From positions 1 through 18,947 of the forward strand of contig JANNDW010000284.1 in the NCBI GenBank assembly GCA_031378125.1: 18,947 nt of DNA. Reading direction: 5' to 3'. The translations under genes were made by a program, and so were the position numbers. Below the pieces are notes generated by a model. That model was not told the origin of the DNA. It saw only the letters and a list, made by a program, of their open reading frames with translations, and ran no database searches. Origin of the DNA: LGRD01 sp031378125 (GTDB lineage: Bacteria; Pseudomonadota; Gammaproteobacteria; Burkholderiales; Burkholderiaceae_C). Positions 7,123-14,043 of this stretch are shown one piece after another (the stretch's first letter is position 1; every line of letters starts with the position of its first letter).

Positions 7123-9860
7123 ACGACTCTGTCGCCATGACGCTGCTCGCCGCTGGCGAGCGCCCGAATAGTGTTTTGGAAGCCACGCAAGCGCCGGCTT
7201 GGCACAGCCTGGCCGTCGTGGCCTGTGCCACACAACTCGAGACTGACCTTGCCAAGGGCCTGAGCCCCACGGAGGCGGGCCTGCGTTTGAAACGCGTCGG
7301 CACCAACCAACTCGCCGCGAAACTGCCGCGTCCGCTGTGGCTCAAGTTCCTTGACCAGTTCAGGAACCTGCTGGTCGGGGTGCTGGTGGGCGCCGCGCTG
7401 CTCGCGGCAGTCGTGGGTGATATCGAAGACGCGGCCGTAATTCTGCTCGTGGTGGTCTTCAATGCCGCCTTGGGCTTCTACCAGGAGTACCGCGCCGAAG
7501 CGACGCTGGCCGCACTGAAGAACATGCTGGCCCAACATGCCCGGGTGCGTCGTGGCGGCGAAGTGACCAACATCCTGGCGCATGACCTGGTGCCGGGTGA
7601 CGTCGTGTTGCTCGAGGCCGGCGACCGTGTACCCGCCGATGGCCGGGTGCTGGCTGCACACAACGTCGAGGTCGCCGAAGCGGCATTGACCGGTGAGTCT
7701 CAAGCCGTAGGCAAAAACGTCGATGTCCTTTCGGCGGGCGAGCACCCTTTGGCCGAGCGCTTCAACATGGCCTACATGAACACGGTGGTCACCCGTGGCC
7801 GGCTTGAACTGCTGGTCTGCGCCACCGGTATGGCCACCGAAATGGGCCGCATCACCGGCCTTCTGGCAGCGGCCAAGGAGAGCGCCACGCCGCTGCAGAT
7901 CCAGCTCGACGCGCTGGGCAAGCGGCTGGCGATCGTTGCGGGTGTGATGGTGCTGCTGATCTTCACCATCGGCATCGTGCGCGGCGATGCCTTGCTGCAG
8001 ACGATCATGACCTCGATCGCCCTGGCCGTGGCCGCGATCCCCGAAGGACTGCCGGCCGTCGTCACAGTGACGCTGGCCATCGGCATGCACCGGCTGGCGC
8101 GCAACCGCGCCATCGTCAAGAAGCTCTCGGCTGTGGAAGCGCTGGGGTCGACCACCGTGATCTGCTCTGACAAGACGGGCACCCTCACACTCAACCAGAT
8201 GACCGCGCGCTCGCTGTACTACCGCGAGCGACGATTTGCCGTCAGCGGTGAAGGCTATGGCACGGTCGGCGTCATCGGCAGCGACGATGGCCAGCCGCTA
8301 CCGGACCTTTTGCCGCTGCTCACGCCGGCCGTGCTGTGTTCCGATTCCCGCATCCGCGACGGCTTGCTCATCGGCGATCCGACCGAAGGCGCGCTGCTGG
8401 TGCTGGCGTCCAAGGGCGGCGTCGTCCACGAGTCGACCATCGAGCACAGCCCGCGCATTGCCGAGATTCCCTTCGACTCGGCGCACAAGTTCATGGCGAC
8501 CTTTCACCACGACGGCAGCCACGTGCGCATGTGTGTGAAGGGCGCGCCCGATGTCTTGCTGCTGCGCGCGCAGACGTATCTTGCGGCCGACGCTGCGATG
8601 CCGTTGACCGACGCCGCACGCAACGAATTCGTGGCCGAGAACGCGGCATTGGCGGGGCGTGCGATGCGGGTGATGGCGATCGCCGGGCGCGACATTCCCG
8701 CCGAGGCGTTTGACCCCTCAGGCGACCTGATGGTGTGGGCCGACGAGCTGATGTTGATCGGGCTGGTCGGCATCATCGACCCGCCGCGGCCCGAGGCGCG
8801 TGACGCGATCGCCTTGTGCCGGCAAGCTGGCATTGCCGTGAAGATGATCACTGGCGACCACAGCCTTACCGCAGCCGCCATAGCCCACGAGCTGGGTTTG
8901 AAAGGCGCGGTGCTGACGGGAGCCGAGCTCGACCGTATCGAGATCGCCGAGCTGTCCAGCCGCATCGAAGACACCGCCGTGTTTGCGCGCGTCGCGCCTG
9001 AGCACAAGGTCAAGATCGTGCAGGCGCTGAAGGCGCGCGGCCATGTCGTGGCCATGACGGGTGACGGCGTGAACGACGCGCCCGCGCTGAAGAACGCCGA
9101 CATCGGCGTGGCCATGGGCATCACCGGCACCGAGGTCACGAAGGAGGCCGCCACGATGGTGCTGACCGATGACAACTTCGCCACCATCGTGCAAGCGGTG
9201 AAGGAAGGCCGCACCATCTACGACAACATCGTCAAGTTCGTTCGTTTTCAGGTCTCCACCAGCGTCGGCGCCATCCTCGCCGTGCTGGGTGCCCAGGTAC
9301 TGGGGCAGCCGATGCCGTTCACGGCAGTGCACATCCTGTGGATCGCCATCATCATGGACGGCCCACCGGCCATGACCCTGGGCCTGGAGCCGGCACGCGA
9401 CGGCATCATGCAGGAGCCCCCGCGCTGTGCCGACGCCCGCTTCCTTTCGCTGGGGCGCCTGTCGCGTTTGGCGATGTACGGGCTGACCATGGCGGCGGGC
9501 ACGCTGGTGCTCCTGGACCATGCCCGGCCGAACGGCCCGGCCTACGCGCTGACACTGGCGTTCACGACGTTTGTGCTGTTCCAGTTGTTCAATGTGTTCA
9601 ATGCCCGTGTCGAGCACGCCTCGGCATTCAACCGACAACTCTTCAGCAACGCCAAGCTGTGGGCCGCTCTCGGCGCAGTGCTGGGTTTGCAGGTGCTGGC
9701 GGTTCATTGGTCGCCCGCACAGGACATCTTTCACACCACTGATTTGTCAGCGCAGGACTGGGCTCTGGCCGTTGCGGTCGCCTCATCCATCCTGCTGCTC
9801 GATGAAGGCAGAAAGTTGCTGCTCAAATTGATTCGTGGTGTGAACAACGGCCCTGCATGA
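7119..9860 (+). CDS. P-type cation-transporting ATPase (P2-like), ion unknown
   Basis: This 913-aa inner-membrane pump has the complete catalytic machinery: actuator TGES (191-194), PEGLP around E309 in M4, phosphorylation site DKTGT at D351, KGAPD in the nucleotide domain and TGDGVNDAPALK (about 647-658). A cation-ATPase N-terminal domain precedes M1. The layout resembles PacL/SERCA-like pumps, but several Ca2+ ligands are changed (see findings), so I do not call it a calcium pump. The start is GTG 7119, overlapping the TGA of the previous gene and implying coupling. An in-frame ATG at 7137 is the alternative. An open frame extends to 6999 but lies inside the preceding gene. Similar ATPases occur in USP and low-oxygen gene clusters. 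Confidence 0.95.
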   Translation: MNDSVAMTLLAAGERPNSVLEATQAPAWHSLAVVACATQLETDLAKGLSPTEAGLRLKRVGTNQLAAKLPRPLWLKFLDQFRNLLVGVLVGAALLAAVVGDIEDAAVILLVVVFNAALGFYQEYRAEATLAALKNMLAQHARVRRGGEVTNILAHDLVPGDVVLLEAGDRVPADGRVLAAHNVEVAEAALTGESQAVGKNVDVLSAGEHPLAERFNMAYMNTVVTRGRLELLVCATGMATEMGRITGLLAAAKESATPLQIQLDALGKRLAIVAGVMVLLIFTIGIVRGDALLQTIMTSIALAVAAIPEGLPAVVTVTLAIGMHRLARNRAIVKKLSAVEALGSTTVICSDKTGTLTLNQMTARSLYYRERRFAVSGEGYGTVGVIGSDDGQPLPDLLPLLTPAVLCSDSRIRDGLLIGDPTEGALLVLASKGGVVHESTIEHSPRIAEIPFDSAHKFMATFHHDGSHVRMCVKGAPDVLLLRAQTYLAADAAMPLTDAARNEFVAENAALAGRAMRVMAIAGRDIPAEAFDPSGDLMVWADELMLIGLVGIIDPPRPEARDAIALCRQAGIAVKMITGDHSLTAAAIAHELGLKGAVLTGAELDRIEIAELSSRIEDTAVFARVAPEHKVKIVQALKARGHVVAMTGDGVNDAPALKNADIGVAMGITGTEVTKEAATMVLTDDNFATIVQAVKEGRTIYDNIVKFVRFQVSTSVGAILAVLGAQVLGQPMPFTAVHILWIAIIMDGPPAMTLGLEPARDGIMQEPPRCADARFLSLGRLSRLAMYGLTMAAGTLVLLDHARPNGPAYALTLAFTTFVLFQLFNVFNARVEHASAFNRQLFSNAKLWAALGAVLGLQVLAVHWSPAQDIFHTTDLSAQDWALAVAVASSILLLDEGRKLLLKLIRGVNNGPA

Positions 9861-9902
9861 ACGCCATTCAGGTCTATCGAAAGCTACGGTGAGTTGTGAT
9901 CC

Positions 9903-10361
9903 ATGAATGCACCAACGCCCAACAAGGTACTTGTCGCCATCGACGGCTCCGAAGCGTCGCTCAGTGCGGCGCACCATGCCTTGCGCTTGCACGCCCTGGG
10001 CTTACAGTGCAGCTTCGTGTTGGCAACCGTTCAGGAGCCCACCTACAACATCGAGTTGATGCTGGCGCCGGGCGCCGAGGTGCTGGAACGTCTTACCGGC
10101 GCTGTGGGCGAGCGCGCGCTGTCGCAAGCCCGTTTGCTGTTCGACGGAGCGGGCGTCGGCTATGAAGCCGAAATCGGCTCGGGCGACCCGGCACAGGCAC
10201 TGCTCGATATCGCAGCGCGATTCGGATGCGAGTTCATCATCATGGGAGCCAGGGGCCACGGCGCGTTGCGCAGCGCGCTGCTCGGATCGGTGTCGCAAGC
10301 CGTCTTGCAGACATCACCACGGCCCGTAACGATCGTCCGGCTCAATGCCGATCAGCTTTGA
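9903..10361 (+). CDS. Universal stress protein (single USP domain)
   Basis: This 152-aa UspA-family protein begins VLVAIDGSEASL and carries the ATP-binding signature G115, G118, G128 and S129 (GARGHG, then LLGS). It differs clearly from the first USP in the window, so it is an old paralogue and not a recent duplicate. It starts 42 bases after the ATPase stop with only a weak Shine-Dalgarno. It is probably cotranscribed with the ATPase and the tandem USP. The partner or target is unknown. Confidence 0.93.
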   Translation: MNAPTPNKVLVAIDGSEASLSAAHHALRLHALGLQCSFVLATVQEPTYNIELMLAPGAEVLERLTGAVGERALSQARLLFDGAGVGYEAEIGSGDPAQALLDIAARFGCEFIIMGARGHGALRSALLGSVSQAVLQTSPRPVTIVRLNADQL

Positions 10362-10392
10362 ACCCTTCACCAAAACCTGAGGAAACCAAACC

Positions 10393-11298
10393 ATGCGCAT
10401 TCTCATCCCCGTCGACGGCAGCAGCTTCAGCAAGTCCGCAGTCAACTTCGTCGCTTCGCGCACCACCTTGATCCAGCAGCAACCCGACGTCGAGTTGCTC
10501 AACGTCCAGTACCCCGTGTCGGCACGGGTTGGGCGGGCTGCGGGCAAGGAACTGGTGGAGTCCTACCAGGTGTCTGAGTCGAACAAGGTACTCAAGCCCT
10601 GCATGGCGACGCTCAAGCGCGCCGGGTTGATGGCCCGGGCGAAGTACGTCGCCGGCAGTCCGGGATCGGCCGTCGGCAAGATTGCAGCCGAGGACGCTGC
10701 CGACCTAATCGTGATGGGCTCCCACGGGCACACCGGCTTTCGCAGCGTTCTCTTTGGTTCGGTGACCAATGCTGTCCTGGCATCCTGCACCACGCCCTTG
10801 CTCGTGCTGCGCGGCGACGTGGCCCCGAAGAAGGATTCGTTGCGAATCGGAATTGCGCTTGACGGTAGCAAGTACGGCGTCGCAGCAGCCAGATTCATCG
10901 CCAAACAGCGGGACCTGTTTGGCGTCGCGCCTGTGGTCACCCTGATGCATGTCGTACCTGACCTGCTGAATCTGGTTGTGCCAGGCTACTTTGGAGGACA
11001 GCCACTGCGGGTCGTTGAGCCTGAGCAAGTCGAGGCAATGCAGCGTGCCGCATTCGAGCAAGCTGTGGCCGTTCCGAAGAAGCTGCTCGAAGCCGCCGGC
11101 CTGCAGGTCAACGAGGTGCGCTTGACGGGAAACAACCCCGGCGACGAGATCGCGTCCTGCGTCAAGAAGAGCAAGCTCGATATCCTCGCGCTTGGTTCAC
11201 ATGGGCGTGGCGCACTGCGATCCGTCACGCTAGGTTCAGTGTCCACGCGTGTGGCTGCCAAATGTCAAGCACCGCTGTTGCTGATCAGGCTGGCGTAG
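10393..11298 (+). CDS. Tandem universal stress protein (two USP domains)
   Basis: This 301-aa protein contains two complete USP domains, about residues 1-140 and 150-301, each with an ATP-binding signature: G109, G112, G122, S123 and G268, G271, G281, S282. Tandem USPs of the UspE type act as intramolecular dimers. GAGGA (10379-10383), nine bases before ATG, supports the start. It is the last gene of the plus-strand cluster. No intrinsic terminator is visible within about 100 bases downstream. Confidence 0.93.
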   Translation: MRILIPVDGSSFSKSAVNFVASRTTLIQQQPDVELLNVQYPVSARVGRAAGKELVESYQVSESNKVLKPCMATLKRAGLMARAKYVAGSPGSAVGKIAAEDAADLIVMGSHGHTGFRSVLFGSVTNAVLASCTTPLLVLRGDVAPKKDSLRIGIALDGSKYGVAAARFIAKQRDLFGVAPVVTLMHVVPDLLNLVVPGYFGGQPLRVVEPEQVEAMQRAAFEQAVAVPKKLLEAAGLQVNEVRLTGNNPGDEIASCVKKSKLDILALGSHGRGALRSVTLGSVSTRVAAKCQAPLLLIRLA

Positions 11299-12133
11299 CA
11301 GTCGCGAGGGAAACGACAAAAGCGAAGTTGATTCAGGACTGAGAGATGGCCGGGCGCGTAGTCGATGAGCCTCGCCTTCTTCAGCTTCCAGATGCTATTT
11401 GTCATGGTGAGGGTTCACATGCGCATCTCAGGTGAACGCGAGACGGTGACCGCACGCGCGACGGGATCGCCCTGTTGAGGCGAGGTCGAGTCTCTCTGAT
11501 CTGAAGCAGTGGAGCAGGACGGCCGTAGGTCTGGAATGGGCCGGCAGCGCTAGTTTGAGCCCTTGACCAGCGGCGGAACCACGGTCAACCCCTTGATGCC
11601 GGCTTGCATCGGAAGGAGATGAATGACCGCTTCGAAGAATTCGTCGCCGCGATCTGTCTCCGAGCTAGGTCTGCTGGACTTTGGAACCGGTCGGTGGCGA
11701 CACGAATCTCTTGACGGGCGAGCGACCGCTGATGGCCGCCAGGAGGAGTTCGAGGAGGCGCCAGGAAGCTGACTCTCGATGCGGTGGTCCCCCCGGCAAA
11801 GTCAGCTTGCGGCGGCCCCGGCGAAACCCGATAGCGGCCATGAAGGAACCGTCGATCGGGGCGGGTTGAAGGTCAGCATTCTGGCCGACACCGGTCGCTG
11901 GCCTTGAGGGATCAGCCGGCAGCCCCGTGCGACGTGCTGTTCGTGTGCCGAACGCAGGTGTGGCGGCTCGCACATGCGCGCGCCGCCCTGCCTCTGCGGC
12001 GTGAACGCTGTTGCATCGCTCCGCCCATTCAAGTGCGGACATCCTGGCCGCGTAATTGTTGGACACGGCGCCCTATCCTTACTTCCCACATTAAACCTGC
12101 GGGGGCACGTGAGGTGGCGTTGGCGCGCGCGAT
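11299..12133. other. Long stretch without a recognisable gene; decayed or repeat-type DNA
   Basis: No protein family could be recognised in 835 bases. The longest minus-strand frame (11665-12066, 133 codons) has no ribosome-binding site and an Arg/Pro/Ser-rich composition typical of spurious frames in GC-rich DNA. A second minus-strand frame near 11550-11690 ends with FFEAVIHLLPMQAGIKGLTV and continues to a stop, so it could be the tail of a lost gene, but nothing upstream supports it. GAATGACCGCTT (11621-11632) repeats, inverted, a 12-mer at 3494-3505. Confidence 0.45.
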
Positions 12134-12919
12134 TCAGGCCGGAGGCGGCCGGTAAGCCGACGCGCTGACCGCGTCGGGTACGAACCCTGCGCGACGGTAG
12201 ACCCGGCCCGCCGGGTTCATCGCCTCGGTGACGATGACCCAGCTGGTGCAGCCCCGGCCGGCGGCCCACCGCGCCGCGACCCAGAGCAGGTGGGAGGCCA
12301 GGCCCCGCCCGCGGTGCTGCTCGTCGGTGCCGACGTGCTGGTAGCGGGCCCGCTCGCCGCAGCACACGATGCCCAGTTCGGCCACCAGCGCCTCGCCCTC
12401 GAACGCGCCGACGAAACCCGCCACGCCGCGGTCGCACAGGTCACGCTGGATCTGCGCGCGGGCACGCACGAAGCTCGCATGCTGGTCCGCGTCGTACTCG
12501 CCGGTGGCCGCGTTCTCCTGTATGGCGCGGGCGACGCTGAGCTCCCAGTCGGCGCCTTCGAGGTAGCGCACGGCGTACCCCGCGGGCGCTTCGGTCTGCC
12601 GGGGCAGCGTGGCCGTGGTGAGCACCTCTTCGAGCTCGACCTCCAGGCCCAGACGGCCCCAGGCCTCGACGTCGTCCGGCATGCGGGCCAGCCCGATCGC
12701 AAGCCAGTCGACGTCGGGGAAGGCGACGGCGAAAGCCGCTGCCCAACGGCCCGCATCGTCCACTGCGTGCGGATCAGTTACTAGCAGGCAGTGGCCCCAG
12801 TGGAACGTGGGATTCGACGGGGTGCGCAGCACCAAATGGTCCCCGCGATCCTCGACGGTCGAGCCGCTCAGCGCCAGCACCGCCAGGTCCGTTGCCCAGC
12901 CGGGCGGAAGAGTGCTCAT
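12134..12919 (-). CDS. GNAT-family N-acetyltransferase, probably acquired from Actinobacteria
   Basis: This 261-aa protein has a GNAT domain in its C-terminal half (about 115-258). The acetyl-CoA-binding motif A is at 201-208 (QHRGRGLA), followed by an amphipathic helix and the typical NPAGRVYRRAGF motif B region (235-246). GNAT enzymes move an acetyl group from acetyl-CoA to an amine; the substrate here is unknown. The N-terminal half (MSTLPPGWATDLAVLALSG) resembles GNAT proteins I associate with Streptomyces-type bacteria. The start at 12919 has no Shine-Dalgarno, and a TANNNT -10 hexamer lies six bases upstream, as in actinobacterial leaderless genes. The open frame continues upstream to 13354, but that part overlaps a LysR remnant and is not coding. 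The gene is isolated among decayed sequences. Confidence 0.9.
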   Translation of the reverse strand: MSTLPPGWATDLAVLALSGSTVEDRGDHLVLRTPSNPTFHWGHCLLVTDPHAVDDAGRWAAAFAVAFPDVDWLAIGLARMPDDVEAWGRLGLEVELEEVLTTATLPRQTEAPAGYAVRYLEGADWELSVARAIQENAATGEYDADQHASFVRARAQIQRDLCDRGVAGFVGAFEGEALVAELGIVCCGERARYQHVGTDEQHRGRGLASHLLWVAARWAAGRGCTSWVIVTEAMNPAGRVYRRAGFVPDAVSASAYRPPPA

Positions 12920-12925
12920 TGAGGA

Positions 12926-12931
12926 AGCGTA
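12926..12931 (-). promoter_or_regulatory. Possible -10 element giving a leaderless GNAT transcript
   Basis: TACGCT on the minus strand fits the actinobacterial TANNNT -10 and lies exactly six bases before the ATG at 12919. Transcription would start at or next to the start codon. No good -35 is seen 17-18 bases further upstream. Confidence 0.35.
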
Positions 12932-13011
12932 TACCGGCTGGACCGTATGGCACATGAGTGGCGTCGCCCGCTCGACGAACTGGCCCGCGGCTCGCGCACG
13001 TCGCTGAGCAT

Positions 13012-13290
13012 TTAGTCGGTGCTGGCCAACCCCGTCTCTCTGGCCGACAGCGCTTGCACTTTCAACCAGTCGAAAGACTGTCTCGCCGCTGGGGACAGCG
13101 GCGTGCGTCCGGACCACACGGCGTGGTAGCGGTGGCCCGTGCTCCATTGGGAGGGCAATCGCTGAACTAGCTTCGATTTCGGCCCACCGTGTGCCAGGAA
13201 GCTGGGCTCCGTGAGGGCAATGCCCATGCCGCTCAACGCCGCGTTGCCGGCCAAGGTGCCTTGGCTGAAGTACAGGCTTTCCCGACCTCG
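13012..13290 (-). pseudogene. LysR-family regulator, C-terminal fragment
   Basis: Read from 13290, the frame gives SLYFSQGTLAGNAALSGMGI, then ALTEPSFL and, near the end, LVQRLPSQW and ARQSFDWLK before TAA at 13012-13014. The A-A-L-S-G-M-G-I-A-L segment and the terminal F-x-WL are hallmarks of the last third of the LysR substrate-binding domain. The HTH domain and most of the effector domain are absent. A TGA lies at 13291-13293, and an IS1182-type end follows about 40 bases further upstream. The gene was probably cut by an IS insertion and later deletion. No regulated target remains next to it. Confidence 0.75.
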
Positions 13291-13329
13291 TCAGGGGTTG
13301 AACGACCCCCGAAACTGCTCTGCGATCGA

Positions 13330-13346
13330 GTTTCCACACGGCCTCG
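13330..13346 (-). mobile_element. Solitary IS1182-type inverted-repeat end (remnant)
   Basis: Read on the minus strand this is CGAGGCCGTGTGGAAAC, matching the intact IS end (CGAGGCTGTGTGAAAAC) at 15 of 17 positions. Its outer flank reads TGCCGACC, the same octamer as beside the intact IS at 1709-1716. No transposase sequence remains. The inner side runs within about 40 bases into the LysR fragment. Confidence 0.6.
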
Positions 13347-13862
13347 GTCGGCACCGCCAGTTCGCAGCCTGCAGCAGCAGTCGTTCATCCGCATGCCTTT
13401 GCTGGCTGGGACGCACGAGCCCTGACCGACCGCAATCTCTTGGCAAGCGTTTTTCGGCCTGATTCGCGAACGGCAGCTTCCTGAGTGGTGCGGCCGCTCG
13501 GCCTGAAAAGTGCCACCGGCGGCTTGGGGTCGGCAGCGACCGTTCGCCGCCAGTAGGAGCAGTCGTTGGCCGGGCGTCGTCGCCAAATCGCTGACCCGCC
13601 CCACGCGCCCGCCGAACGTCAAGTTCCGAGGTACAGCGGACAGCCGCCCGAAGGGCTGGCCAACGTCAGGTATCGGCGCCCGCCGACATTCGCCTGCCAA
13701 ATCCGGGCGGCTGCACCCAGTCTTGAACTGCCGGTCAGTTGCTGGGGCCCAACTTCAGTCCGTGCCCGGCAATTGGCTGTCCCCCGAGCGTCGGATCACT
13801 GTTGCGGGAATTGCCCCTTGCCAGACTTCGGGAATGGGCACGGCAATCGAGTAAGGCATTCT
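13347..13862. other. Degenerate intergenic repeat region
   Basis: No gene is supported. The minus-strand open frame 13233-13700 is the kind of Arg/Pro/Cys-rich frame produced by GC-rich repeats. Partial internal copies are visible: CCGCCAGT followed within about 20 bases by GCAGTCGTT occurs near 13356-13390 and again near 13547-13567. Recognisable dispersed-repeat sequence runs to about 13740. The remaining part up to 13862 shows nothing I can identify. Confidence 0.5.
13527..13541 (-). repeat. Unoccupied copy of the IS target sequence
   Basis: On the minus strand this reads GGTCGCTGCCGACCC, identical over 15 bases to the pre-insertion site reconstructed for the intact IS (1703-1716 joined to 3404). 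Confidence 0.7.
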
Positions 13863-14036
13863 TTACCTACCCCATGCGAATGGGCCAGGCAGCCACCACG
13901 AACGAAAGCTGCTGCGCAGGCTGGGCGCCGCGCGCTGCGGCAGCTGAGTGCCTTGGTCGATGACGGTTCAACCTTGGGCAGCCAGTTGCGCCAGGGAGGA
14001 TTGCTCGACTTCGGTGAACTTGGTGTACTCGCTCAT
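13863..14036 (-). pseudogene. hsdR: 5' stub of type I restriction endonuclease subunit R (hsdR)
   Basis: From ATG 14036, seven bases after the preceding gene's stop, the frame gives MSEYTKFTEVEQSS and LAQLAAQG, then TGA (13968-13970). It continues in frame as TVIDQGTQLP, PSLRSSFRSWWLPGPF and a TAA at 13863-13865. This matches, by memory of the family, the HsdR N-terminus (...GW-T-V-I-D-Q-G... SLR-x-SFR-x-W-LLP-x-VF). The TGA probably replaces the tryptophan codon TGG. Only about 57 of more than 900 codons remain; no nuclease or helicase motifs are present. HsdR is the DNA-translocating and cutting subunit of type I systems. No hsdM or hsdS is in the window, so the locus cannot restrict through this gene. 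Confidence 0.65.
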
Positions 14037-14043
14037 GTCCAGC

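Noticed and set aside
12058..12064. Integron attC core site GTTRRRY next to the GNAT gene
   Set aside because: GTTGGAC fits the 7-base consensus and AATT adjoins it, but no matching inverse core and no folded attC partner lie within the usual 60-140 bases, and no integron integrase is present.
11665..12066. 133-codon minus-strand open frame
   Set aside because: It has no ribosome-binding site or recognised motif, and its composition is like other spurious GC-rich frames in the region.
12920..13354. N-terminal extension of the GNAT protein
   Set aside because: The extension overlaps the LysR remnant in another frame and the IS end, and has no domain; the GNAT family start fits ATG 12919.
13233..13700. 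155-codon minus-strand open frame
   Set aside because: It covers the dispersed-repeat region and overlaps both the LysR fragment and the IS end; its sequence looks like translated repeat.
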